From the NCBI GenBank assembly GCA_021781575.1, contig JAJXWP010000020.1, positions 1 to 64,000 of the forward strand: 64,000 nucleotides of DNA, given 5' to 3'. Below, one piece after another: positions 7,698 through 16,821 of the stretch. The notes below the pieces were generated by a model that worked only from the letters and a program-made list of their open reading frames with translations, was not told the origin of the DNA and did no database searches. Source of the DNA: Pseudomonadota bacterium. GTDB taxonomy: Bacteria > Pseudomonadota > Alphaproteobacteria > Rhodospirillales > Magnetospirillaceae. The position numbers were made by a program, and so were the translations under genes. Each line of letters starts with the position of its first letter. The stretch's first letter is position 1.

Positions 7698-10600
7698 ATG
7701 AGCGTCTACACAAACACGGCTGCGCTCACTGGGAACTCCTCGACGGATTATAGTTCTGCAGTAACGGTCGGCAACTCGTCTTCAACCGGCGGCGTCTTGA
7801 ATATTGGCCCTGGCTACAGCGGCTTTGTCAATGACGTCGGTGGACTCCTGCTCGACACCGCATACGGCGGAAGCGGAATCGCTGTCAAGGGCACCACCAC
7901 CATTAACATAACGAATGACGGCGCCATTGCCGTCTCCGGGCCGGGGTCTCCGGACGGGGTCTATATTGCTGGCTCCTATGTCGGGACCCTCACCAATAAT
8001 GGGACGATCAGCAGAACGGGTGGCACCGGCGGCGATGCCATTCGAATAGACGCCACCATCAGTGGATCAATCAATAATTCCGGGACATTATCAAATAATG
8101 GCGGCATTGCTGTCGATTTCAGCGGCGCACAATCCGGGTGCATATTTACAAACACAGGTACAGTTGATGGATCGATCGAACTATCTCGATATTCTGATGT
8201 ATTAAATATAAACGGCGGCATCATAAACGGCGATATATTAGCCACGTCACCGGGACATGGCACCGTCAATGTTGCGGTAGGGATCGGAAACACATTCACC
8301 GCAACGGGGGAAATAGGAGACCCGTCGGGACAATCATTGGCCGCTATCAACCTGGACAGCGGTTGTCTGGTGATCGGAGATTCCGGCTTCAACGCGGGCA
8401 TCGCCACCATCGCCAGCGCAAGCACCCTCAAGTTCCTGGCGACCCAGACGGTCGATTCCACCATCACCAACGCCGGGACGATTGAAGTGGCGGCCGGCAC
8501 CGTCACCCTTCAGCACATGGTTGCCGGCAGCGGCTCGGTGACCATCGACACCGGCGGCACCGTTGACATCGCTACCGGCCTGGCCCCCGGAGCTCGGGTG
8601 GCGTTCCAGGGGCCAAGCGCCGTTCTCGCCCTCGGTGCGGCCAGCAATTTCACCAACCACGTCTCAGGCTTCGGCGCTGGCGACAGCATCGATTTCCTCG
8701 GGCTGAGCGGAACCTCGGCGAGCATCAACGGCAACAATCAGCTGGTGCTGTTCAACGGCGCCAGCGAGATCGCTTCGGTGCAGCTGACCAGCGGCGTCAC
8801 CCAATCCCTTTATGTGCGCTCGGACGACATGGGCGGCACCATGGTGACCGCCTCGACCACCGCAGCCATGATCACCAGCCTTGCTTCGCTGGGGGGCACG
8901 ACCGGATGGAGCTCCGCCACGGGGATCAACACCTCGGGGGAAGTGTGCGGCAGTTCCGTCACCAGCGCCGGGCTGCAGCACGCCTTTTTCGACCGGAATG
9001 GTGTCTTCACCGATTTAGGCACGTTGGGCGGCGCGACCTCGGCAGCCGCCGGCATCAACAGCAGTGGGACCGTTGCCGGGGCCGCGGCGACCGCTCAGGG
9101 CTCGACACATGCCGTCATCTGGCAGAACGGACATATTGCCGATCTCGGCACTTTGGGGGGCCAGACCAGCGAAGCCTTGGCGATCAATGACGCCAATCAG
9201 GTGGTGGGCGATGCCACGACGGCGGCAGGGGCCGAGCACGCCTTCCTGTGGCAGAGCGGCGCCATGACCGACCTCGGCACGCTTGGCGGCACGATCAGCG
9301 TAGCCGAGGGCATCAACAGTACCGGCGAGATCGTCGGCTATTCGTTGACGGCCAACGGCGACCAGCATGCCGTCGCCTGGATCAACGGGTCGGCCATCGA
9401 CCTCGGCACCCTGGGTGGAGCCACCAGCGTCGCCTACGGCGTCAACGCCCAGGGCTGGGTCGTCGGCTCCTCGACCACGGCCACGGGCGAGACACATGCC
9501 TTCCTTTACGAAAACGGCATCATGACCGACCTCGGCACGCTCGGAGGCATATCCAGCACGGCGCTGGCCATCAACGACGGCGGAGAGATCGTTGGATACT
9601 CGATGACCCAGTCCGACGGGAAGCACGCCTTCCAGTGGCAAAACGGCGCCATGACGGACCTGCAAACTCTTGCCGGCCCCAACTATTTCCCAAGCTCCGC
9701 CAACGGCCTCAATGCGAAAGGGGTGATTGTCGGTTCCTCGACCACGGCCGCCCTCGCCACCCACGCGTTCTCCGATGACGGCGCCATGACCGATCTGGGA
9801 ACGTTGGGGTCGGCCGCCGGCCTGGCCACCAGCATCAACAACGCCGGATACATTGTCGGCCAGTCCGCGCCAGCCGGGACGGGCGAACACGCCACGCTAT
9901 GGCACGACGGCACCGTCACTGATCTCGGCGATCTCGCCAGCACGTATCAGTCGGTGGGCGGTTCCAGCATAGCCTATGCCGTCAACAGTTCCGGCCAAGT
10001 CGTCGGGGCGTCGGCGTTCATGGGGTCCCTCGCCCATGGATTCCTTTGGCAGAATGGGGTGCTGACCGATCTCGGCACCTTGGGAGGCACCGATTGTTGG
10101 GCCGAGGGCATCAATGACGCCGCCCAGGTCGTCGGCTACTCCTCGCTCGCCAACGGCACGGATCATGCCTTCCTCTGGCAGAACGGCTCCATGACCGACC
10201 TCGGCACTTTGGACGGCGGGTCGGGCCAAAGCTACGCCTATGCCATCAATAATTCCGGCCAGGTTGTCGGATACTCGGCCAATGCGCTCGGCATGTCGCA
10301 TGCCTTCCTCTGGCAGGACGGCTCCATGACCGACCTCGGCACTTTGGGCGGCACCACCAGCGAAGCCACGGCGATCAACGCCTCGGGGATGGTCGTCGGC
10401 GACTCAGCCACGAGTGCCGGGGCCGAGCACGCCTTCCTCTGGCAAGCCGGTGTCATGACCGATCTCGGCACCCTCGGCGGGGACTCGGCCAAGGCCATGG
10501 CCGTCAATTCTGGGGGGCAGGTTGTCGGGGAATCCTACACCGCCAATGGCGCCGAACACGCGTTCCTCTGGTGCAACGGCCGCATGGTCGACCTCAATGG

Positions 10601-11678
10601 CCTGCTGCCGGCGGATTCCGGATGGCAGCTGATCAGCGCGGACGGCATCAACGACAACGGTGTAGTGGTCGGCCAGGGCCTATACAACGGCGTCGGTCAA
10701 GCCTTCGATCTTTCGTTCGAATGGGCGCTTTCCGGCAACCAGACGGTGTCCGTCGCATGGAGCAGCTATCAAACCAACCAGCTCTACTGGCCGGTGACGA
10801 TCGAAGACAAGGCCGTGAACGTTCAGGCGGGTCTCGACGCGATCCAAGTCATGGCCGCGAGTGGCGACATCTCTTCGATCGTCCTTACTGATGGCGGCAT
10901 CCCCGCCCTGACGGTCGACCCCACGCAGCTGACCGCCGATTTGTCGACCCTGAAGAATATCTCGGGCAATTTTACTGTCGACGTCACCGCATCCGCCCCG
11001 AACGTCACCATCGCCGGACTTTCAGGCCACGCCAACACGGCGGTGTTTTCCGGCGCAGCCAGCCAATATGCCGTCACCCCGACCGGCGACGGCACCAGCT
11101 TCACCGTGACCGATGTCGGCACCGGCCGCAGCAGCGTCGACCATCTGTCCAACGTGAGCGCCCTGCAATTCTCCAACTTTGCCGACATTGTCGCCAGCCA
11201 AACCCCACCGGCCGCCGGCGCGGTGTCCTCGGCCCAGGTCACCGAGCTTTATAGTGCGGTGTTCGGCCGCACCCCCGATGTCGCCGGCCTGGCCTTCTAC
11301 CAGACCTACGCCGCCGCCCACCCCTCGACGCCCTTCACCCAGTTCGCCATGTGGTTCCTGTCCTCGCCCGAATACACCGGCAATGCCGCACACACCTATG
11401 CCGCGAGCACCGCCGGCGACGCCCAGTTCATCACCGATTGCTACAACAACCTGCTGCATCGGGGGCCCGAGGCAAACGCCATCTCCTTTTACCAGACCAA
11501 GGTCATCGAACCGATGCTGGCCGGCCTCACTGCCGGCGACGCGGCATACAGCCAAGCCGAGTTCCATGCCCATGCCCAGGTGTTGGCTTATTTCAGCCAG
11601 TCGCCGGAGTTCCTCTCCGACGTCACCGTCACCGGCCAGCACCCGGCGGATGCCCAGCATTGGCTGGTGCTGATCTGA
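7698..11678 (+). CDS. Giant HAF-repeat protein with C-terminal DUF4214
   Basis: A 1326-residue extracellular-type protein with AAGGAG 9 nt before the ATG. Residues about 1-320 are Gly/Asn/Thr-rich, beta-helix-like (NNGTISRTGG, INNSGTLSNNG). About 320-395 is a small beta domain (GFGAGDSIDFLGLSG). About 395-1005 holds 13 HAF units of roughly 45 residues, each with a HAFLWQNG.MTDLGTLGG core followed by AINxxGQVVG. The protein then resumes a beta scaffold and ends with DUF4214 (about 1180-1310, TELYSAVFGRTPDVAGLAFY). No Sec signal is present; the C-terminus ends in hydrophobic LVLI, suggesting type I secretion (inference). It is paralogous to the gene at 27679-29799, which lacks the HAF block. 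Likely a surface or matrix protein. Confidence 0.85.
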   Translation: MSVYTNTAALTGNSSTDYSSAVTVGNSSSTGGVLNIGPGYSGFVNDVGGLLLDTAYGGSGIAVKGTTTINITNDGAIAVSGPGSPDGVYIAGSYVGTLTNNGTISRTGGTGGDAIRIDATISGSINNSGTLSNNGGIAVDFSGAQSGCIFTNTGTVDGSIELSRYSDVLNINGGIINGDILATSPGHGTVNVAVGIGNTFTATGEIGDPSGQSLAAINLDSGCLVIGDSGFNAGIATIASASTLKFLATQTVDSTITNAGTIEVAAGTVTLQHMVAGSGSVTIDTGGTVDIATGLAPGARVAFQGPSAVLALGAASNFTNHVSGFGAGDSIDFLGLSGTSASINGNNQLVLFNGASEIASVQLTSGVTQSLYVRSDDMGGTMVTASTTAAMITSLASLGGTTGWSSATGINTSGEVCGSSVTSAGLQHAFFDRNGVFTDLGTLGGATSAAAGINSSGTVAGAAATAQGSTHAVIWQNGHIADLGTLGGQTSEALAINDANQVVGDATTAAGAEHAFLWQSGAMTDLGTLGGTISVAEGINSTGEIVGYSLTANGDQHAVAWINGSAIDLGTLGGATSVAYGVNAQGWVVGSSTTATGETHAFLYENGIMTDLGTLGGISSTALAINDGGEIVGYSMTQSDGKHAFQWQNGAMTDLQTLAGPNYFPSSANGLNAKGVIVGSSTTAALATHAFSDDGAMTDLGTLGSAAGLATSINNAGYIVGQSAPAGTGEHATLWHDGTVTDLGDLASTYQSVGGSSIAYAVNSSGQVVGASAFMGSLAHGFLWQNGVLTDLGTLGGTDCWAEGINDAAQVVGYSSLANGTDHAFLWQNGSMTDLGTLDGGSGQSYAYAINNSGQVVGYSANALGMSHAFLWQDGSMTDLGTLGGTTSEATAINASGMVVGDSATSAGAEHAFLWQAGVMTDLGTLGGDSAKAMAVNSGGQVVGESYTANGAEHAFLWCNGRMVDLNGLLPADSGWQLISADGINDNGVVVGQGLYNGVGQAFDLSFEWALSGNQTVSVAWSSYQTNQLYWPVTIEDKAVNVQAGLDAIQVMAASGDISSIVLTDGGIPALTVDPTQLTADLSTLKNISGNFTVDVTASAPNVTIAGLSGHANTAVFSGAASQYAVTPTGDGTSFTVTDVGTGRSSVDHLSNVSALQFSNFADIVASQTPPAAGAVSSAQVTELYSAVFGRTPDVAGLAFYQTYAAAHPSTPFTQFAMWFLSSPEYTGNAAHTYAASTAGDAQFITDCYNNLLHRGPEANAISFYQTKVIEPMLAGLTAGDAAYSQAEFHAHAQVLAYFSQSPEFLSDVTVTGQHPADAQHWLVLI
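8877..10710 (+). repeat. 13-unit HAF tandem repeat block (coding)
   Basis: Within the large protein, about 45-residue units recur 13 times. At DNA level each carries a variant of an ATGACCGACCTCGGCAC word followed by GGCGGC. The units are diverged, with His-Ala-Phe at the start of most and variants HAV, HAT and HGF in others. The family is known as the HAF extracellular repeat and may form a beta-propeller or solenoid. Confidence 0.8.
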
Positions 11679-11709
11679 GCGGTCGCATCAGGAAAATATG
11701 TCCGGTGGT

Positions 11710-12519
11710 TTATTTCTTCTCCTCGCTGCCCGAGGCGCCAGGGGGCGGAGTGGCCACACCGAAGCCGGGGCAATAGCAGGAATTGGCGCCCATCGTCGCT
11801 TCCCTCAACTGCCCTTGCATCTCCCGCACCTTGAGCTCGCTTTGTCGGTCGGCGGCCTCCTTGTCGATCATCCGCAGCGAATAGTCATGCATGTTCCTCA
11901 GCATGAGATTCATGTTTTCGTATATCAGGTCGAGGCTGCGGTCGGCCTTGAGATGTTCGGTGCGGCCGGCAATGAACTCACCGTTGCCGTCGGCCAGGGC
12001 GAGCAGGGTAAGGATGGCTTCGGAAATGAGCGAGATGGCGCGCGTAATGAGCACGCTTTCATTGATGATCATCTGTTCGGTGTAGATGATCAACTGAGAG
12101 ACATAGACGATCTTGTCGCCGAACTCGCCGATCTTATCCGCCATGAACAGGATGCGATCGGCCATTTCACCGATTCGGTCGGCCATTACGCCGATCTGCA
12201 CCGCCATGAACAGGATGCGGTTGGCCATGGGCCCGACCTCTTCGCCTTTCGAGGCGAACTCGTAGCCCAGCTCCATGCCACGGCTGGCGAAAGCGGCGCC
12301 CAGATCCATGCCGTGCTTGGCGAACTCATAGGCCATTTTCAGGCCATCCTCGGTGAGTTGCTCCCATGCGCCGGCCTGCTCCATCGCGGCGGGGAGCAGG
12401 GACTGGGTTACCGTGCCGGCGCGCTGGTGGCCGGCCGCCGACAGCCGGTGCATTTCCACCAGATGCTTGCGCATATCCTCGACGAACGACATCGCCTTGT
12501 TTCGCAGGTCTTCGTCCAT
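11710..12519 (-). CDS. Repeat-rich amphipathic helical protein
   Basis: A 269-residue protein of unknown family. The start at 12519 has GGAGG 7 nt upstream; the longer frame to 12819 overlaps the CBS gene and is not credible. Residues about 59-92 form three 11-residue repeats (GLKMAYEFAKH, GMDLGAAFASR, GMELGYEFASK). Residues 98-139 form six exact heptads (MANRILF, MAVQIGV, MADRIGE, MADRILF, MADKIGE, FGDKIVY). A hydrophobic helix follows (LITRAISLISEAILTLLALA). The C-terminus is Pro/Gly-rich with a CYC motif. 11-mer helical repeats are known from lipid-surface-binding proteins, so an envelope, membrane or inclusion-surface role is possible; this is inference. The neighbour on the same strand is a CBS-domain gene, 146 nt upstream. 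Confidence 0.7.
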   Translation of the reverse strand: MDEDLRNKAMSFVEDMRKHLVEMHRLSAAGHQRAGTVTQSLLPAAMEQAGAWEQLTEDGLKMAYEFAKHGMDLGAAFASRGMELGYEFASKGEEVGPMANRILFMAVQIGVMADRIGEMADRILFMADKIGEFGDKIVYVSQLIIYTEQMIINESVLITRAISLISEAILTLLALADGNGEFIAGRTEHLKADRSLDLIYENMNLMLRNMHDYSLRMIDKEAADRQSELKVREMQGQLREATMGANSCYCPGFGVATPPPGASGSEEKK

Positions 12520-12665
12520 GGTCAGGCCTCCGGCGCCGGCGGCTTGCAGGAATTGGCGGCAGGACAGCTCATCTGGCCTCGGCAGAGCGGCCGCGGCAGA
12601 ACCCGGCAAGGAAGGGATGTTACGCCGATTCACGAAGCAATACGAGGAGCGGTCACGGCCGGGTA

Positions 12666-13580
12666 TCACTGACCCCAGATCAGGAACAGACCGATATCGC
12701 CGGGCAAGCCGTCGGGGAAACTTACCACTCGCGCCGAAAGGCGAAACCCCTGGCCTTTCAGTTCCTCTTCCCAGCGCCGGTAGATATCCGCCGGTTCGCC
12801 GCGCAATGTCTCCGGCCAATCCGGTTCAGGAACGTTGACGGCTCGGCCGCCGTCGGTACACAGGGCGTTGGGAAACGTCATCAACAGGGTCTCTGTTTCG
12901 CCGCGTTGGGCCGCCTGTCGGGCCCTCTCCAGCATCTCGCGCCATCGCTCCTCGCCCAGCGGCCGCTGCAGCAGGGCCTCCACTTCCTGGCGCTGCCGCT
13001 CCGCGGCCAGCCGGCGCTCTTCCCGCCGCCGACGCACCGAACTCTCCTCCGACTCCTCGACCAGATGACGGAAGTCGGCAGCGTTCGGTGGCGGTTCCGG
13101 CGGTACCGCCGACGCGGGTGTCGCCGCCCGCTGTTCTTCCGCCTGGGCCCGGACAAATCGATCCTCCAGTTCGGCGACCGCCCGTGATAGCATCGATGGC
13201 CCTTCGGCCTTGGCCGGCCGGCAGCCGGATGAGGCGACCGCGCGCGCCAGATCGCTCCGGCTGACGATGCCGACCAGCCTGGCACCTTCGACAACCGGCA
13301 AATGGCCGATCCGGTGGTCGGCGAACAGGCTTGCGACAACACGCAGATCCGCGCTGTCGGAAACCGTGACCACGGGCGTCGACATGATCTCGCGGGCCAG
13401 CTTCGCCTTGGTGCCGAGCAGCAGATCCTTCTCGCTGACCATGCCGATCACCGCGCCTCCGCGGTCGACCACCGGGACCGCGCCGATACGGTGCTCCAGC
13501 AGCAGCTTGGCGATGTCCGCCGACGGCCGTTCGGGATCCACCGCTACGATGCGGGTGGTCATGATCTCGCGCGCTTTCAT
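12666..13580 (-). CDS. Tandem CBS-domain protein with coiled-coil and C-terminal domain
   Basis: A 304-residue cytoplasmic protein. Two CBS motifs, the usual adenine-nucleotide-sensing pair, occupy residues about 1-60 (MKAREIMTTRIVAVDPERPS, HRIGAVPVVD, GMVSEKDLL) and 63-115 (AREIMSTPVVTVSDSADLR, HRIGHLPVVE, GIVSRSDLAR). Residues about 135-225 are a charged Ala/Glu/Arg/Gln helix likely to be coiled coil. The last 75 residues form a separate small domain (FPNALCTDGGRAVNVPEPDW to GDIGLFLIWGQ). No enzyme domain is attached, so it is probably a regulatory or binding protein responding to AMP/ATP or a related ligand. The effector is unknown. Confidence 0.85.
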   Translation of the reverse strand: MKAREIMTTRIVAVDPERPSADIAKLLLEHRIGAVPVVDRGGAVIGMVSEKDLLLGTKAKLAREIMSTPVVTVSDSADLRVVASLFADHRIGHLPVVEGARLVGIVSRSDLARAVASSGCRPAKAEGPSMLSRAVAELEDRFVRAQAEEQRAATPASAVPPEPPPNAADFRHLVEESEESSVRRRREERRLAAERQRQEVEALLQRPLGEERWREMLERARQAAQRGETETLLMTFPNALCTDGGRAVNVPEPDWPETLRGEPADIYRRWEEELKGQGFRLSARVVSFPDGLPGDIGLFLIWGQ

Positions 13581-13662
13581 CGGCCCGCCCGGTCAAGAAG
13601 AACCTTCCCCGCTGTAAACGAACCGCCTTCGGCGTCGTTCGCGGACGGCAACGATAGTGCCC

Positions 13663-15555
13663 CTATTCGGCGGCCGAAATCGACCCGGTCGCCGGTAATG
13701 CTACGTCGGGGCGGATCGATACCACCTTGGCGCGGTGAGCCAGCCAATCGTCGAAGGCCGCCGCAGGCATTGGCCCGGCGTAACGGAAGCCCTGCCCGAC
13801 CCGGCAGCCCGAGGCCAGCAGGTGCCGTTCCTCGCCCTCGGTCTCCACGCCTTCGGCGACCAGGGCAAGGCCGAGGGCTTTGGCCACGCCGACGAACGCC
13901 GCGACAATGGCAGCCTTGTCGGCTTGGCCATCGACGTTCTGGACGAACGAGCGGTCGAACTTCAACCTGGTGAGCGGCAGATGTTTCATTTGAGCCAGAT
14001 TGCAGTGGCCGCGGCCGAAATTATCGACGGTCGCGGTAACGCCGAGGTCGCGCAGGCGCGCAAGCCGGCTCATGGCGACGGCCGGGTCCAGCATGACGGC
14101 GCGCTCCGACAGTTCGATTTCCAGCAGCGCCGGATCCAAGCGGTACCGCTCCAGCGATGTGGCAATGCGGTCGACGAACGCCTCGTCGAAGAATTGGCGA
14201 CAGGAAACGTTCACCGCCACCCGCAGATGCGGCTTGCCGCAATCGCGACGCTGAGCCAGCCGGCGGCAAGCCTCGTCCAGCACCCAGTCGCCGATGCCGA
14301 GGATTTGCCCCGTCTTTTCCGCCAGCGGCAGGATCTGATCGGGCGGGACGATGCCGCGGTGCGGGCTGTTCCAGCGTAACAGCGCCTCGGCGCCCACCAC
14401 GGTGCCGGACCACAGGTCGACTTGCGGCTGGTAGTAGAGTTCGAACTCGTCCCGCTCGACGGCACGCCGCATTGCCGCCTCCAGGCGCAGATGCTCGTTG
14501 ACCTGCCCGTCGATTCGGTTGTCGAAAAAGCGAAAGGTGCTCCGGCCAAGGTTTTTGGCGCGGTACATGGCGGTATCGGCGGCCCGCATCAATGTGACCA
14601 GGTTGTCGGCATCCTGAGGAAAGATGGCGATGCCGATGCTGGCGCCGATCTCGACCCGGGTCCCGCCCAAAATCATCGGGCGGGCCAGGCAGGCGGCGAT
14701 CTTGTCGGCCACGTCGGCGACCTCGCCCGGCGCCGAAAAATCGGACAGGATTACGACGAATTCATCGCCGCCCAGCCGGGCGATCGTGTCGCTGCGCCGC
14801 AGGCAGCCCTGCAGCCTTGCCGCCACCTCGACCAACAGCATGTCCCCCGCCTCGTGGCCGAGTTGGTCGTTGACCTGCTTGAACCGATCGAGGTCGAGGA
14901 ACATCACGGCGACCGTGGAACTGTCCCGGCGCGCCACTTCCAGCGCATGCCCCAGGCGATCCTCCATCAGCAGCCGGTTGGGAAGCCCGGTGAGGGCGTC
15001 GTGATAGGCCTGGTAGTGGATATGTTCGGCCTTCCGGTAGACCTCGGAAATCTCGGCAAAGGCCTCGAGAAGACGCCCGCTGTGAAATATGCTGGTGGCC
15101 AGCAGGTTGTCCACGTCGATGGATTTTCGCTCGGTGATATCTTCGACGGTGAACCAACTGTAAGGGCGGCCGCCCTCGCCAACGACACGCACGCCGTACA
15201 CCCGCACCGGCAGGCGTCCGCCGTCGCCGCGCCGCAGCTCTTTTTCGTAAGGTCCATAACGACCGATCGTCCGCAAGGATTCCCAATGCACGCCTTCGTC
15301 TTCGGCATAAGCCGGCGGGGTGAGGTCCACGATGCAAAGAGCACCCAACTCTTCGGCTGAATAGCCGAGCATCGCCAGCAGGGCGGGGTTGGCTTCCAGG
15401 CACCGGCCGCCCATGTCGCAACGCAGCATGCCGATCGGCGAAGCGGCGAACAGCGCTCCGAACCTACCGGCCTCCGGCGGCAAGCCCAGGGCCGGGCGGC
15501 CGGCGGCATCCGCTTCGTTCCACTGCCCGCTGCCATTCATGTCGATCGGCTTCAT
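13663..15555 (-). CDS. PAS-GGDEF-EAL cyclic-di-GMP protein
   Basis: About 630 residues when started at MKPIDMNGSG (15555); the longer frame to 16116 is rejected because its first 187 codons overlap a better small gene. Layout: PAS at about residues 30-155 (FAASPIGMLRCDMGGRCLEA), GGDEF at about 190-350 with an intact LARLGGDEFVVIL motif, EAL at about 370-610 with GAEALLRWNSP. EAL metal and catalytic residues are present (VAVNVSCRQF, LEIELSER, LKFDRSFV, VAEGVE), but the loop-6 region is NFGRGHCN instead of DFGTGYSS. The diguanylate cyclase site looks active; phosphodiesterase activity may be weakened. No transmembrane segments are visible, so it is a cytoplasmic signalling enzyme. Confidence 0.92.
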   Translation of the reverse strand: MKPIDMNGSGQWNEADAAGRPALGLPPEAGRFGALFAASPIGMLRCDMGGRCLEANPALLAMLGYSAEELGALCIVDLTPPAYAEDEGVHWESLRTIGRYGPYEKELRRGDGGRLPVRVYGVRVVGEGGRPYSWFTVEDITERKSIDVDNLLATSIFHSGRLLEAFAEISEVYRKAEHIHYQAYHDALTGLPNRLLMEDRLGHALEVARRDSSTVAVMFLDLDRFKQVNDQLGHEAGDMLLVEVAARLQGCLRRSDTIARLGGDEFVVILSDFSAPGEVADVADKIAACLARPMILGGTRVEIGASIGIAIFPQDADNLVTLMRAADTAMYRAKNLGRSTFRFFDNRIDGQVNEHLRLEAAMRRAVERDEFELYYQPQVDLWSGTVVGAEALLRWNSPHRGIVPPDQILPLAEKTGQILGIGDWVLDEACRRLAQRRDCGKPHLRVAVNVSCRQFFDEAFVDRIATSLERYRLDPALLEIELSERAVMLDPAVAMSRLARLRDLGVTATVDNFGRGHCNLAQMKHLPLTRLKFDRSFVQNVDGQADKAAIVAAFVGVAKALGLALVAEGVETEGEERHLLASGCRVGQGFRYAGPMPAAAFDDWLAHRAKVVSIRPDVALPATGSISAAE

Positions 15556-15590
15556 CGGTTGAGCTGTCCTCGCGAACCCGTGCCGGCGCT

Positions 15591-15866
15591 TCAGAAGCTT
15601 GAACAGACGTCCCGTTCCAGCAGCGCCTGCATCATCAACAGAGCGACCTGCTCGGTGGTGCCGTTGCCTTGGGGCAGCGGCCTGCCGATCCGGCCGGACG
15701 ACGCCGCGGCGCCCCGGACGATGATGTCCATCAAGTCGGTGATCAGCCTGTCCACCTGAGACTGCTGCGACAATCGGGCGCCAGCCGTTCCGGCGGACGC
15801 GCAATTGCCGACGAAGTCGTCGGCGCAGACGGGGTTGACACTGTTCGGCGGTCTGCTTCGAGCCAT
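15591..15866 (-). CDS. Small hypothetical protein upstream of the GGDEF-EAL gene
   Basis: A 91-residue protein starting MARSRPPNSVNPVCADDFVG, with AAGGAG exactly 7 nt before the ATG at 15866. Sequence continues QQSQVDRLITDLMDIIVRG and ends with a helix TEQVALLMMQALLERD. It resembles small killing-factor or response-regulator-associated orphans only in size; I recognise no family. It ends 35 nt before the PAS-GGDEF-EAL start and is probably cotranscribed with it. It has no signal peptide. The good ribosome site and the clash-free frame make it preferable to the N-terminal extension of the downstream gene. Confidence 0.6.
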   Translation of the reverse strand: MARSRPPNSVNPVCADDFVGNCASAGTAGARLSQQSQVDRLITDLMDIIVRGAAASSGRIGRPLPQGNGTTEQVALLMMQALLERDVCSSF

Positions 15867-16120
15867 CGGCCATCTCCTTGGGTTCAGCGCGCGGGATCGC
15901 AGCCAACCTCCACGCAAACACCGTACCAATCCGTCGCAGCGCCGAGAAATGGCGCACCTCCACGGCAACGGCCGGTGGCGCCGCCTGCCGCCCGGCAACA
16001 ATTGCCGCGCCCACCCGGCGACGGCAAAAAGCAACGGCTGGGAGGCATCGATATCCGTCGTTGCAGGCAGCCGCCTCGCGTCCATAATGGACGGAAACCC
16101 GCCAGAGACAGGCCAATCCA

Positions 16121-16492
16121 ATGACGCTGGACCCGGACCTCGATGCTTACCTGCCGCCCGACTACGCGCCCAATGTCATCGTCGTCATGGCGAAGAGCTG
16201 CGGGCCGGGAATCTGGCGCGCGGCAGGCGGCGCGATCACCATCGAGGAACTGGGAATCCCGGTGGATCTTGCCGGGCGGGTCAGCCGATGGTCAGAGGAG
16301 CTGGCGGCCCTGGTGAAGGAGCCGACAGCGCCGCAACGCAGCGAACGCCTGGCCGCACTCGCCGCCGATGGCCTGACCATCGCCCGGCAGATCCAAACGG
16401 CGGTCGGCTCGAAGTTCGAAGTCCTCTATTTCGACGAAGCCAAGCTCGAGGCTGAGGCGGCCTTTTCCGAGTATCTTTTCCCGGTGGTCTAG
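16121..16492 (+). CDS. Hypothetical 123-residue protein
   Basis: A small acidic soluble protein (MTLDPDLDAYLPPDYAPNVI) with alternating strand and helix character: VIVVMAKSCGPGIWRAAGG, then helices GRVSRWSEELAALV and RLAALAADGLTIARQIQTAV, ending SEYLFPVV. The ribosome site is weak. It is divergently arranged with the 91-residue gene at 15591-15866. No family is recognised and there is no motif to suggest a catalytic role. Confidence 0.6.
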   Translation: MTLDPDLDAYLPPDYAPNVIVVMAKSCGPGIWRAAGGAITIEELGIPVDLAGRVSRWSEELAALVKEPTAPQRSERLAALAADGLTIARQIQTAVGSKFEVLYFDEAKLEAEAAFSEYLFPVV

Positions 16493-16568
16493 CGGCGGCC
16501 CCTGCCGAAGGCCCCCCACTTGTTCAGGTAACGATCCTCCTCATTCGGATGGGTCGCCAAACACGAGT

Positions 16569-16739
16569 TTACATGGTTTCCCGCCGCAACAGGGCGGCGA
16601 CGATCTTATCCGACTTGCGACAGTGAAAGATCACCTCGGGAGCATTGAGGCGCGCCGCCTCGAGGCTAATCTGCTGCAACAGCTCCCTCATCTGCCGCAA
16701 CAGGTCGGCGGGTAGAACGATTTTCGCCAAATCGGTCAT
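16569..16739 (-). CDS. Small helical hypothetical protein
   Basis: The frame is open to 17075, but only the last 56 codons from the ATG at 16739 look coding: MTDLAKIVLPADLLRQMREL followed by LQQISLEAARLNAPEVIFHC. It forms a short amphipathic helix pair. The ribosome site is poor. The upstream part of the open frame collides with another small gene at 16822-17007. Tentative call. Confidence 0.35.
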   Translation of the reverse strand: MTDLAKIVLPADLLRQMRELLQQISLEAARLNAPEVIFHCRKSDKIVAALLRRETM

Positions 16740-16821
16740 CTTGGAGCAACTCTCACAATCAACAGCTCGGCAGATCTTGCCGACGAGAAGAATTTTCCGG
16801 GTCCTTGCGACGGGCCCATGA

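Noticed and set aside
8877..10710. Tandem repeat possibly a CRISPR array
   Set aside because: The units are about 135-nt in-frame protein repeats (HAF units), with no short exact repeats and variable spacers.
8334..11660. Numerous minus-strand frames opposite the HAF-repeat gene
   Set aside because: They arise from the repetitive, GC-rich coding sequence of the opposite strand; no start signals or families.
15867..16116. N-terminal extension of the PAS-GGDEF-EAL frame to 16116
   Set aside because: Arg-rich low-quality sequence that overlaps the well-supported 91-residue gene with a better ribosome site; the ATG at 15555 starts the recognisable protein.
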